A stretch of DNA of 52,473 nucleotides from IMG/VR virus record IMGVR_UViG_3300045257_000172, positions 1-52,473 of that record. One strand, given 5' to 3'. The notes under the pieces are model-generated. The model did no database searches, was not told the DNA's origin, and worked only from the letters and a program-made list of their open reading frames with translations. Shown in pieces: positions 1 to 8,861 of the stretch. Positions within the stretch are counted from its first letter, which is position 1. Each line of letters starts with the position of its first letter. A program made the position numbers and the translations under genes. Source of the DNA: a virus.

Positions 1-184
1 GGGGCCGCTAGTCCCCGAAACCAACAAATTGTTATCTACGATTTTACCGACTGGATCACCTTTGATAACATTGAGTTTACCAGATTTTACTGGGATATAA
101 CCACTAACAGTTACCCGGTAGCAATAGTTCAAATCGGGACTGGCAGCACTAACGCCCAGAATCAGGGTACAAATTGTGACGGGA
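1..184. repeat. Contig-end direct repeat, left copy
   Basis: These 184 bases recur at 52290-52473 with one difference, C at 57 against T at 52346. The difference is synonymous (ATC/ATT, Ile) in the spike gene that crosses the ends. This is the overlap expected when a circular or circularly permuted genome is assembled as a linear contig; it gives a unit genome of about 52,289 bp. A physical terminal repeat is possible but less likely, because it would lie inside a coding frame. Confidence 0.93.
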
Positions 185-3100
185 TAGTATTTACAAACTG
201 CCTGTTTCACAACTGGACCCACGGTTCAGCTGCCTCTGGCGTGTCTAACATGCGGGCATGTATATGTGGGGATACCCACTACAACTCAGGGCGTGGTGGC
301 ATGGATAACTGTCTGGTTGATGGTTGCACGTTTGACGGAACGCTCACTAGTGACAGTGGCGAAGTAATCTACGCTTTCCCCAATATCAGGAACTCTTTTG
401 CAACCAAGATGGTCAACTACGGGCTTATCGGAAATGCACCGGGACACACAATGGAGGTTAGCGGATGCGATTTCGGGAATTACGTCAATCCATTTGATGG
501 AGGCGGCGATCACGGAAACCTGGTTGAGAGCCTGACTACTGGACCGTGCTTGGTTCACCACAACAAGTTGCACGACTTTAACGCTGGGGGAATTACGGTT
601 TTTCTAGCTGGAACTGCTAGCGGAACAACACAGATTTATAATAACCTCGTCTGGAATGTTGTGCCTGTTCCGTTTCAGTTCGATACCCGGACTAGCGGCC
701 CCCCGTGTGTTGCCAACATGTACAACAATACAGTGATTTATGGGGGGAACTTAACTACCACCACTGGCACTGGACCCTTCACTCTCACCGCCAAAAACAA
801 TCACTTGATTGGTTTAACTGGGTTGGGCCCTGCTTCCGGCACGAATAATCTTTTCCAGAGTTCAGCCGCAGCCACCGCCGCTGGTTACACTCTAAGCAAT
901 CTATATCAACCTACCAGCGGTTCTTCCCCCACGGTTGATGCTGGAACAAGTAGTGTAAATCCACCTGTCGCTGATGACATTATGGGGGTAAGCCGCCCAC
1001 AGGGGAACGGGTATGATATTGGGGCCTATGAACGGTTTACTGGGAGCGTATCACCCCCGGTCATTACCAGCTCCCTAAGTGCCTCAGGAACGGTTAACAC
1101 GGCTTTTAGCTACTCTGTCACTGCCAGCAACTCCCCGGTGTCCTACGGGGCTTCTCCGCTGCCCACGGGCCTATCTATAAACACGTCTAGTGGTGTAATA
1201 AGCGGTACACCGACCGGGTCAGGCGCAACCACCGTTGTTATCAGTGCTACTAACGCCGGGGGAACAGGGACAGCTAACCTCTCTTTAACCATTCAGTCCG
1301 GCACAGCAGCGCCTACCATCACCAGCCCGCTGACTGCTAACGGTACAATCAACGTGGCATTCAGTTACACTATTACCGGGAGTAACACTCCAATCAGTTA
1401 CGGAGCTTCGGGGTTGCCAGCAGGGCTATCGGTTAACACTGGTACTGGGGTTATCAGCGGTACGCCTACTACCGCTGCTACAACTAATGCCACGATCAGT
1501 GCTACCAACGGCACCGGTACAGGTTCGGCTACCCTCACCATAACAATCCGGTCAGCCCAACAGACTTTTCAGACTACGGTAACCAACACTGGTGAGACTT
1601 ATTTCATCAACGGTATCCGCACCCACGACCAGAACCCAATGGCTGGCACCCTCCCAAACATTCGAACGGTACAGGCCACATTTGATGACTCTGGGGGTAC
1701 GGTAAGTAACTGGAGTTATCCAGGTGGTGTAGCTTATTCCCCTACTCGTCAAACTAATGAGTTTGTAGCCGCGCTCCCGGCATGGAAAGCGAAGGGGGTG
1801 CTGGCTTGCACTCTCAACTTCCAGGGTGGGCAACCCAAGCCCTCCGTGATACCAAATAACAGCGGGTTTAACGCTGATGGTTCTATGAAAGGCCCATACC
1901 AAACCCGGATGGATCAGGCTATCCGGGGGCTGGACGCCAACGGGATGGTAGCAATCGTTGGGTACTTTTACTTTGGTCAGACTAGTGTGTTCGGAGGGAA
2001 CGAGACAGCGATTAAAGCTGCGGTGACCAATGCCACGAACTGGATCGTAACCCAGGGGTACACCAACGTAATCATCGAGATCGCCAACGAGATTGATACC
2101 GCAAGTTATCCGGCAATTATTCAACCGGGAAGGATCAACGAGCTTGTCTCAATCATTAGAGGGATTAAACCCGGTCTTAAGGTAAGTTGCAGTTTCGTGG
2201 GTGGCACTGTGCCAAGCCCGGCCATGGCAGTCCTGTTCGATTATATCTTGGTTCACGGGAACAACCAGACATCCAACTGGGTCACTAACACGATCAACAC
2301 TGTCCGTGGGTACAATTTAAGTAAACCCATCGTGGTAAATGAGGATTCGGCTACGATAGCTAACTTTGATGCTGCGGTAGCAGGCCATGCAAGCTGGGGG
2401 TTCCACCCGCCCTATGCTAACGATTACGTCACGGGTTTCCAAGGCCCACCGACTAACTGGAGTAACATTACTGAAACGGTTAAATCCTCGTTCTTTACCG
2501 AGGTAGCCAATTTCCAGTCACAGATCACGCCTCCTCCACCACCCCCGAATAATCCAGTTATACAGGTAGCACCTACCAGTCTGGACTTCGGGTTTGTACC
2601 AGTTGGTTCAACCCCGACCGATAAAACCTTTACCGTATCAAACACTGGGACTGGAACTTTAACTGGATCAGCCAGCGTCACTTCCCCGGTATTCTCGGTT
2701 GTTGGTACGGCTACTTACAGCCTTACCTCTGGGCAAACAGCTCAAATCACAATCCGGTACCGGCCAACCGTTAAAGCGAGTGACTCAACCAATGCCATAT
2801 TTACCGGAGCAGGAGGCTTGGTCAGGCAGGTGCTAGGGAAAGCCTACCCACTTCTTCCTGCCCTCCAGTTTAATCCTGACGATGGATTGGTGCTGTCCCC
2901 CTTCGTAATCAACTCCTCTACCCACACCGTTTCGCAGTCCCTAGAAATAGACGTACCCGGGAACGCTGGGCAGGTCAGGGCTGGGTTTACTGCTCCGACT
3001 ACAGGTGCATACACCATATCGGCGCTGGTCAATGCTCCCAATGATGCCAGTAATTCACTCTACATCGGGATAGATACCATCCCTACTGAACCAGCAAATG

Positions 3101-4488
3101 TCTGGGACATCGTAGCGTTTACTACCGGGTACAACCCCCGTGTTGCCTGCTGGCGTGGAACGGGCACCTTCGATAACCCGCAGTTTAACCCCAACACCTG
3201 GAACCTGAATGCGGGTCAAACGTATCAACTCATAATCTGCGGGCGTGAGGCGAACGTTGGGCTAGGGCAGATCACGATTAACCCTCCTGCAACTGCCCCC
3301 ACGATCCCTCCTCCACCCGCAGCTCCTACCACTCCTGTACCAGCCAATAACGCTACCGGGATTGGAGTTAACAGCGCTATTGCCTGGAGCGAGACCGACA
3401 CGGTGAGTGGGTACAATATTTTCCTGGGAACCGTTAATCCACCGCCCCAGGTGGCAAGTGGAGGACAGAACAAGTTCTATAACCCACCGTCCCAACTCCA
3501 GTATAACGCTCAGTACTTTGCCAAGGTTAATGCGTTCCTGAATTGGAGTAGCCAGGGGCAGAGCGGAACCGTTACGAGCCCTGATTTAGCCTGGAGCTTT
3601 ACCACTGCCCAGTTCATTCCCCCGCCCCCGCCGGCCCTGATAATCGGTTCCCTTACCGCTGTTCCAGATCACGGGAACGCACCTTTAACCACCCAGTTTA
3701 CGGTTGTCTTTAACGGTGGCACAGCACCTTATACCTACGATTGGGATTTTGGGGATGGGTCAACCCATGGCACCACGATCAATCCTAGCCACGTTTACAC
3801 TACGGCAGGCACTTTTACTGCCATGGTTACAATAAACGATTCTGGGGGCCAATCTGCTCACGCAACGGTCAGTGTGAGCACAACCGTAACTCCGCCACCC
3901 CCGACTCTCACTGTTTCAATTAACGCTAATCCAACCTCTGGGCGGGTGGGTGACACGGTTATATTCACTTCCACGGTCACCGGGGGAGCTGCCGGGACTA
4001 AGACTTACGCCTGGGATTTTGGGGATAGCGGTACTTCCACAGCCTCCAACCCGGCACACACTTATAATTCGGTTGGTAACTTCACTGCTAAACTCACTGT
4101 CACCGATAGTGGGAGTAACTCTGCTTCTGCTACCCAGATAATCACAATAGCTGTGTTCCCGCCGCAGGTGGCATGGTCAAGTCCAACTGATAACTCAACT
4201 TCGACCGCTCCGGCAACGTTCTCGCTAGGGGCAGTAGCTATAGCGAACGGCGGGGCTACTATCACCGGGGTATCGTTTTACCGGGGCGGTTCAACTCTTA
4301 TCCATGCAGCGACACTGGTGGCAGGAGTGTGGACGTATTCTTGGACTGGGGTAACGGCTGGGGATTACACTTTAACCGCAAAAGCCACCGATAGTTCGGC
4401 AGCAACCTCAACCTCGACCCCGATTATGGTCCATGTGCTAACCGCTGGCACCGTGCAGGTTCCACAGCTAATTTACGTTACCCCATGA
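1..4488 (+). CDS. Giant receptor-binding protein with glycoside-hydrolase-like, Ig, PKD domains (3' part)
   Basis: The frame is open from base 1 with no stop and continues from 51978-52289 across the contig ends, giving a single protein of 1599 residues. I therefore do not accept the GTG at 241 as the start. In full-length numbering, residues 1 to about 450 are Gly/Asn/Thr-rich and look like a right-handed beta-helix. Two He_PIG-type Ig repeats follow at about 463-620, each with a GVISGTPT motif. A TIM-barrel-like module at about 625-945 carries IEIANEID (N800-E801) and VVNEDS (E885), the pattern of the acid/base and nucleophile of clan GH-A hydrolases. After a poly-Pro linker come an ASPM/SPD-2/Hydin-like domain (LDFGFVPVGST), a fibronectin-III-like domain, two PKD domains (YDWDFGDGS; YAWDFGDSG) and a last Ig-like domain. 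It probably binds and may cleave a host surface glycan. The next gene overlaps its stop (ATGA). Confidence 0.85.
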   Translation, partial: GAASPRNQQIVIYDFTDWITFDNIEFTRFYWDITTNSYPVAIVQIGTGSTNAQNQGTNCDGIVFTNCLFHNWTHGSAASGVSNMRACICGDTHYNSGRGGMDNCLVDGCTFDGTLTSDSGEVIYAFPNIRNSFATKMVNYGLIGNAPGHTMEVSGCDFGNYVNPFDGGGDHGNLVESLTTGPCLVHHNKLHDFNAGGITVFLAGTASGTTQIYNNLVWNVVPVPFQFDTRTSGPPCVANMYNNTVIYGGNLTTTTGTGPFTLTAKNNHLIGLTGLGPASGTNNLFQSSAAATAAGYTLSNLYQPTSGSSPTVDAGTSSVNPPVADDIMGVSRPQGNGYDIGAYERFTGSVSPPVITSSLSASGTVNTAFSYSVTASNSPVSYGASPLPTGLSINTSSGVISGTPTGSGATTVVISATNAGGTGTANLSLTIQSGTAAPTITSPLTANGTINVAFSYTITGSNTPISYGASGLPAGLSVNTGTGVISGTPTTAATTNATISATNGTGTGSATLTITIRSAQQTFQTTVTNTGETYFINGIRTHDQNPMAGTLPNIRTVQATFDDSGGTVSNWSYPGGVAYSPTRQTNEFVAALPAWKAKGVLACTLNFQGGQPKPSVIPNNSGFNADGSMKGPYQTRMDQAIRGLDANGMVAIVGYFYFGQTSVFGGNETAIKAAVTNATNWIVTQGYTNVIIEIANEIDTASYPAIIQPGRINELVSIIRGIKPGLKVSCSFVGGTVPSPAMAVLFDYILVHGNNQTSNWVTNTINTVRGYNLSKPIVVNEDSATIANFDAAVAGHASWGFHPPYANDYVTGFQGPPTNWSNITETVKSSFFTEVANFQSQITPPPPPPNNPVIQVAPTSLDFGFVPVGSTPTDKTFTVSNTGTGTLTGSASVTSPVFSVVGTATYSLTSGQTAQITIRYRPTVKASDSTNAIFTGAGGLVRQVLGKAYPLLPALQFNPDDGLVLSPFVINSSTHTVSQSLEIDVPGNAGQVRAGFTAPTTGAYTISALVNAPNDASNSLYIGIDTIPTEPANVWDIVAFTTGYNPRVACWRGTGTFDNPQFNPNTWNLNAGQTYQLIICGREANVGLGQITINPPATAPTIPPPPAAPTTPVPANNATGIGVNSAIAWSETDTVSGYNIFLGTVNPPPQVASGGQNKFYNPPSQLQYNAQYFAKVNAFLNWSSQGQSGTVTSPDLAWSFTTAQFIPPPPPALIIGSLTAVPDHGNAPLTTQFTVVFNGGTAPYTYDWDFGDGSTHGTTINPSHVYTTAGTFTAMVTINDSGGQSAHATVSVSTTVTPPPPTLTVSINANPTSGRVGDTVIFTSTVTGGAAGTKTYAWDFGDSGTSTASNPAHTYNSVGNFTAKLTVTDSGSNSASATQIITIAVFPPQVAWSSPTDNSTSTAPATFSLGAVAIANGGATITGVSFYRGGSTLIHAATLVAGVWTYSWTGVTAGDYTLTAKATDSSAATSTSTPIMVHVLTAGTVQVPQLIYVTP

Positions 4489-5492
4489 GTGCTCAATCAG
4501 GTAGAGATGGTTTACTAGACGCGGAATTACAGTCGAATCTCGACGGGAAGGGCCACAAGATCCTCAACACCGATCTGAGTGATGCCACCAACACCTTTCC
4601 TCCAGCCACTCTTCCACTGATACCGCATACCACTGCGGCACTAGCCGGGGATGGAGCGGGGCAAGTGGTGGACACCAAGGTAACGCTCACCGCTCCGGCC
4701 ACTGGATCAACCCTGACCGTAGCTGATGGTAAAACCTTCACTGTCTCCAACACCTTAACCCTTGCCGGAACCGATACTTCCACGCTCAACGTTGGCACAG
4801 GCGGGACTTTAGGGACTGCTGCCTACACTCCTACCGGGAACTACGCAACCGCAGCGCAGGGGACCAAGGCGGACGCAGCAGGGGCCATTACGGGCCTGGT
4901 TAAATCCAATGGAAGCGCCACCTTTGCTGCTGCGGTAGCCAAGACTGACTACTGGGATGGTAGCGTGTTCTTGGCTGGGGGTAGTCATGCCAAGGGACTG
5001 GTTCCTGATCCGGGTGCAGGAGGAGGTACGACTAAGTACCTACGTGAAGATGGCATCTTCCAGGTTCCGCCAGCTTCCAGTGGAGTCACGATTGCGGTTA
5101 CAACCAATGTTATTAAGGGGGATGGTGCCGGGGGTGGAGTTGCTGCTACTCCCGGTACCGATTACTTGGTTCCCAGCACGGCGTTAACCCGGCTCACAGC
5201 GGCTACAGTTGTCCTCTCCGGTGCCACCCCGGCAATTAACTGGGCATCTTCCACCGGGTTTAGTTGGACGCTTTCAGCCAATTCTACTCCTACTTTCAGT
5301 AATTCAACTGATAACTGGGATATTACGATTGCTGTTACTAACGGTGCTTCGTGGACCCTGACTTGGCCAACCGTACAATGGCAGGGGGCAGCAGGACAAC
5401 CTACCCAGAGCGTGAGTGGGAAAACAGATTTCTGGGGGTTTAAGAAAGTCGGATCAATCATTTACGGAGCCGTGAAACAGAACATGGGATGA
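4485..5492 (+). CDS. Tail fibre-like structural protein
   Basis: This 335-residue protein begins at an ATGA overlap with the giant spike gene and ends in an ATGA overlap with the next gene. It is rich in Thr, Gly, Ala and Ser, with an N-terminal segment around LQSNLDGKGHKILN that resembles the start of many fibre proteins. The rest is low-complexity beta-strand-like sequence such as GDGAGQV and KYLREDG, the kind seen in trimeric fibre shafts. The C-terminus (WTLTWPTVQWQGAAGQP to FWGFKKVG) is a recurrent fibre-tip motif in phage and metagenomic virion proteins. No enzymatic motif is visible. Its place in the row of receptor-binding genes supports a tail fibre or accessory fibre role; the exact role is inference. 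Confidence 0.65.
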   Translation: MSAQSGRDGLLDAELQSNLDGKGHKILNTDLSDATNTFPPATLPLIPHTTAALAGDGAGQVVDTKVTLTAPATGSTLTVADGKTFTVSNTLTLAGTDTSTLNVGTGGTLGTAAYTPTGNYATAAQGTKADAAGAITGLVKSNGSATFAAAVAKTDYWDGSVFLAGGSHAKGLVPDPGAGGGTTKYLREDGIFQVPPASSGVTIAVTTNVIKGDGAGGGVAATPGTDYLVPSTALTRLTAATVVLSGATPAINWASSTGFSWTLSANSTPTFSNSTDNWDITIAVTNGASWTLTWPTVQWQGAAGQPTQSVSGKTDFWGFKKVGSIIYGAVKQNMG

Positions 5493-5839
5493 ACCTGGCC
5501 TTTTTTGATTCTGCTATCTCTGGTGATACTGGCACTAAATGTGCCGATGTTGTGATTTCTCCCACTGATGGGGATATACCGCTGAACGTGTCACTGTCCA
5601 CACCCCAGACCGGGGGTCACATCTTTTACGTAGTTGGTAACGCCAGTCAGATGCCGCAACACGTTGGCGACAACGCCACTTCACCTACCGTTCGGATCGG
5701 GAGTAATAACGGCAGTGTGTTTATCGGGTCTGCCGGACCAGCGGGTAAGTACATCGCCGCAGTCTGTTATCAGTCCGGGTTTCTAGATTCCAATATCACC
5801 CACGGAGGACCGTACACACCGCCACCGGGGCCGCTATGA
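5489..5839 (+). CDS. Small virion protein with chitobiase-C-like beta domain
   Basis: The protein has 116 residues. After a short lead-in it carries a compact beta domain (about 20-100) with spaced hydrophobics and the segment GHIFYVVGNASQMPQH. This resembles the C-terminal beta-sandwich of chitobiase/beta-hexosaminidase that often decorates secreted or virion proteins. It ends in a Pro-rich tail (GPYTPPPGPL). It sits between a fibre gene and the nozzle-like gene with 4-base overlaps on both sides, so it is probably a small accessory virion protein. The fold assignment is tentative. Confidence 0.6.
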   Translation: MNLAFFDSAISGDTGTKCADVVISPTDGDIPLNVSLSTPQTGGHIFYVVGNASQMPQHVGDNATSPTVRIGSNNGSVFIGSAGPAGKYIAAVCYQSGFLDSNITHGGPYTPPPGPL

Positions 5840-7602
5840 TCGCCACCACTCAACAACAGGACGGGTTCGACGGTCAGAGCATCTGGAGCGGCGGTATGGA
5901 TGGAGGCCGCAGGGGTGATTTACTCAACCAGGATCAGTACCAGGAAGGGGAGAACGTGGTGTGCCGGGGTGGAACAATCGGTACCCGACCCGTATGGCGG
6001 GCCCGAACCCTTAACTACCTAAATTCATTGGTCTACAACCAGAACGGCACCCGTAACACCAGTGGAGTAGATTCTGTACCGCCCCAGAGTGAAATAGCAT
6101 TTGAGAGTGGGTTGTTCCAAGGAGCACTCTACTACGATCCGCCTAATGACGTGGCTTCGATTGTGGCCATGATCGGGGGTAGAATGTTCAGGCTTGTGCC
6201 ACGCCGGGGCACTATGGATATGACTGAGATACCCATGGATAAACAGAACCGGGCGAACATCCCGATTTCTTATCTGGTCCAGGCGGACAAGTTCCTGTTG
6301 GTTCAGGATGGGGAATCTTCCTGCATAATCTATGATGGGGTAAACGCTCGGAGGGCAGGAAAGAACGAAATCCCGGTTGGAACAATAATGGCCTATGGGC
6401 AGGGGAGGGTAGTTCTAATCGGTAACAACCGGAAGGATATCCTATTCGGTGACCTATACGGCTCTCATCCCGGTGAACCCGGAGATTCAGTTATCCAATT
6501 TACTGAGACTACCTTCCTTTCCGAGGGCGGAGCAGCTTCTATCCCCTTTTCCATGGGTCACATCCGTGGAGCGATATTTTACCCCATCCAGGACACTACC
6601 ATGGGGCAAGGGGAACTTCTCGTAGCGGCAGAGAAAGGGTGGGCATCGTTCTTTCTTTCACTTCCCCGTGACCAATGGAAAACCAGCGCCTTCCAGAGAC
6701 AGGCGCTCCTTGAGATTGGCGGGGAAAGTCATCGGGCACTGACCGCAATCAACAATGACGTGTGGTTTAGGAGCAGGGACGGGTGGAGGATTTATCGTCA
6801 GGCACGGGCAGAAGCCAAAGGTTGGTTTCAGTTACCCCTGTCCACAGAGGTAGGCAAATTCACCGATAACGACACTCAATCCCTACTCCAGTACGCTTCC
6901 TCGATTCGATTCAACAACCGGTTAATCGTAACCAGTACCCCGATTCCCAATCAGGGCAGACCGTATCACAATGGGTTACTCTCCCTAGACTTCGATGTGC
7001 TGTCTTCCTTCGGACAAGCTAAGATGCCAAGCTGGGATGGGCACTGGTCGGGTATCAAGGTTACACAGTTGGTGGAAGGGAATTTCGGGGGTATTCACCG
7101 GGCGTTTGCTTTCGGGTTGGAAGGTGGGGCTAACGTGGTTTACGAACTGGTGGAGAACCAGGTGGAAGATTCGGTGGGGCCAGTGGCAAGCTATGTCATT
7201 CCTCACAGGTTCAACTTCCAGCAACCCTTTAACGAGAGTGAAGCGTGCGATTTGGACCTGTGGATTGAGGGAGCCAAACGCAACAGCGCTATCCACGTGT
7301 TTTTTAAGCCGGATGGGTACCCACGGTGGTTACAATGGAATAGTGCGGTCAATATCCATGACGTGAACCCTATCCAGAACGTGGATGCTATTTCGGGGAT
7401 ACCTACGGTGGCAGATGGGTTTAAGCCGAGGTTGGGGATAAGCACCCCGCTTGTGGCTGCGGACACACTGTCTACCAACCGGGACTTAAAACGTAGCTAT
7501 GAGGTGGACATTAAGGTAATGTGGACCGGCAACATGAAATTACACCAGATGCGGGTTAGGGACCGGACCCAGATTGAAAAGAGCACCAGTAATAGACAAT
7601 GA
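5836..7602 (+). CDS. Tail nozzle/tubular-type virion protein
   Basis: This 588-residue protein starts with GGMDGGRRGDLLNQDQ, followed by a VVCRGGTIGTRPVWR segment. Such a lead-in (Gly-rich, then N-x-V-x-R-x-G-x-x-x-x-RP) is typical of podovirus tail tube/nozzle proteins of the T7 gp12 class, which are beta-propeller-like. The rest is long beta-rich sequence without enzymatic motifs. Neighbours are fibre genes on both sides and the adaptor-like gene at 8852, which fits the distal tail. It starts at an ATGA overlap and ends with TGA, inside which the next ATG begins. The functional name rests on size, composition and order, not on a definite motif. Confidence 0.6.
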   Translation: MIATTQQQDGFDGQSIWSGGMDGGRRGDLLNQDQYQEGENVVCRGGTIGTRPVWRARTLNYLNSLVYNQNGTRNTSGVDSVPPQSEIAFESGLFQGALYYDPPNDVASIVAMIGGRMFRLVPRRGTMDMTEIPMDKQNRANIPISYLVQADKFLLVQDGESSCIIYDGVNARRAGKNEIPVGTIMAYGQGRVVLIGNNRKDILFGDLYGSHPGEPGDSVIQFTETTFLSEGGAASIPFSMGHIRGAIFYPIQDTTMGQGELLVAAEKGWASFFLSLPRDQWKTSAFQRQALLEIGGESHRALTAINNDVWFRSRDGWRIYRQARAEAKGWFQLPLSTEVGKFTDNDTQSLLQYASSIRFNNRLIVTSTPIPNQGRPYHNGLLSLDFDVLSSFGQAKMPSWDGHWSGIKVTQLVEGNFGGIHRAFAFGLEGGANVVYELVENQVEDSVGPVASYVIPHRFNFQQPFNESEACDLDLWIEGAKRNSAIHVFFKPDGYPRWLQWNSAVNIHDVNPIQNVDAISGIPTVADGFKPRLGISTPLVAADTLSTNRDLKRSYEVDIKVMWTGNMKLHQMRVRDRTQIEKSTSNRQ

Positions 7603-8420
7603 GTGCCCCAATAATTGATACTGTCTTAACCAACGTCGATCCTAATCAGGCTAACCCGCAGGATTTACAGGGGCTGGTGGATATTCTTAACCCGCTGTTG
7701 GTTAGCACCATTGAAGGGACATTTGTCCCGTACGTCTTAAGTAGTTCAACTCCAGCAGTTTCGGACCAGGACAAAAGTTGGCTTCGGATAGACGGGGCTG
7801 GTAGGCCCCTGGGCGTCTATCTGTTCTACAACGGCAACTGGAGACGGTTCTACAACGGTAATCCTACCGAGCTAAGGATGTTCAGCGGTGACCCAGCTCT
7901 TTACTTCGATGGTACGGGATTAGGGTTAATCGTCCCCACCAACGGTGATCTCAACACCTGGGACGGTTGGGCAATTTGCAACGGGCAGAACGGCACTTAC
8001 AACTGGAGCAACCTCTTCCCTGTAGTGGGGCAGGTGGACAACGTAACCGTGACTGGCTACTCCGCTACCGCCAAGGATCATTTGAACTCGGATGCCGTGA
8101 TTGCGGCTTGGCAAACCAATGTGACCGGTACGGCCTATGCCACCGGTGGTGCCGCTAATTACTCTATCCAGAATACTGACCTCCCTAGTATGAAAGTGTT
8201 CCTGCACGGGCTAGCAGATTTTAACACCAACAACACCCCCGCGGGAGAGTTCTTACCTCTTGTAACAAGGAAAGGGGATGGTGGGAATAAAACCACCGAC
8301 AGCCCCCAGGCTAGTTTTGGTGCTGATCCTACCGGTACACCGGCTATTCCCCAGACTCTTGTTCCTACAGCCCCGAATTTCAAGGCAGTGTGTTTAACCC
8401 AGTGGGTAGGTTATGCCTGA
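7599..8420 (+). CDS. Collar-type tail fibre protein
   Basis: The protein has 273 residues. Residues 1-60 (NVDPNQANPQDLQGLVDILN) look like an attachment segment, 60-105 contain a small beta domain (YLFYNGNWRRFYNG), and from about 110 the sequence GDLNTWDGWAICNGQNGTYNW resembles a phage tail-collar/microcystin-dependent protein domain. In those, a W-x-x-C-x-G-Q turn precedes a beta cap. The C-terminus ends with FKAVCLTQWVGYA, a typical collar-domain closing strand. It is probably a short fibre or fibre tip. It overlaps the previous gene by 4 bases and the next by 8. Confidence 0.65.
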   Translation: MSAPIIDTVLTNVDPNQANPQDLQGLVDILNPLLVSTIEGTFVPYVLSSSTPAVSDQDKSWLRIDGAGRPLGVYLFYNGNWRRFYNGNPTELRMFSGDPALYFDGTGLGLIVPTNGDLNTWDGWAICNGQNGTYNWSNLFPVVGQVDNVTVTGYSATAKDHLNSDAVIAAWQTNVTGTAYATGGAANYSIQNTDLPSMKVFLHGLADFNTNNTPAGEFLPLVTRKGDGGNKTTDSPQASFGADPTGTPAIPQTLVPTAPNFKAVCLTQWVGYA

Positions 8421-8655
8421 TACCGATTTAAGCCCTATTTCGTCGCAACTGGCCCGAATAGCTTCAGCTTTAGGTCCAAGTGGGGCAGTAACGATAGCTA
8501 ATCTCCCAGCCACCCCGACTACCGGACAAAGAGGTACGGTAACGGATGGTGATTCCGGGCTTGCTTGGGGTGCTAATGTGGTAAACAGCGGGTCGGGAGC
8601 AACAACTTACGGAGTGTTTTGGAACGGCGCGCAGTGGTCTGTAGAGGCAAAATGA
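8413..8655 (+). CDS. Small fibre/adhesin accessory protein
   Basis: This 80-residue protein has an N-terminal helix (LSPISSQLARIASAL) followed by TIANLPATPTTGQRGTVTDG and a beta end VFWNGAQWSVEAK. The pattern L-P-x-x-P-x-x-G-Q-R-x-x-V-T-D-G then W-N-G-x-x-W is widespread in small phage tail-fibre and virion-surface proteins. Its position between the collar-type fibre and the adaptor-like gene fits. Start ATG lies 8 bases inside the previous gene; its TGA overlaps the next ATG. Confidence 0.6.
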   Translation: MPDTDLSPISSQLARIASALGPSGAVTIANLPATPTTGQRGTVTDGDSGLAWGANVVNSGSGATTYGVFWNGAQWSVEAK

Positions 8656-8861
8656 GAAACTCCAACTACGTCTACTGCGAGAACAACAGGTGCATGAAGA
8701 AGTTCCTATTAACGTCCCCGGGTGACCTGATGGAGATGCGGGTGATAGACCTGCACGGCAACGAGGTAGCCCCACGCCGGGACGGATTTATCTGCCCCAC
8801 CTGTCAGAAACTATATGCTGAAGTGTCCCACGAAGAGGAGGAAGGAAGCGAATGGCTGTAG
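8652..8861 (+). CDS. Zinc-ribbon protein, 69 aa
   Basis: I place the start at the ATG at 8652, which overlaps the preceding stop (ATGA), rather than at an upstream codon at 8619. The 69-residue product has C-x4-C in CENNRCMKKF and C-x2-C in ICPTCQKLY, a four-cysteine zinc ribbon, and ends in an acidic tail (EVSHEEEEGSEWL). A small structural or regulatory zinc protein is likely. The GGAGGAAGGAAG stretch near its end is also the ribosome-binding site for the next gene. Confidence 0.6.
   Translation: MRNSNYVYCENNRCMKKFLLTSPGDLMEMRVIDLHGNEVAPRRDGFICPTCQKLYAEVSHEEEEGSEWL

Noticed and set aside
1552-2124. Minus-strand 190-codon frame in the spike gene
   Set aside because: Opposite-strand shadow of a well-supported gene; no ribosome-binding site, domain or neighbour on that strand.
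241-4488. GTG at 241 as the start of the giant spike
   Set aside because: The frame is open upstream to base 1 and continues in phase through the contig end to an ATG at 51978.
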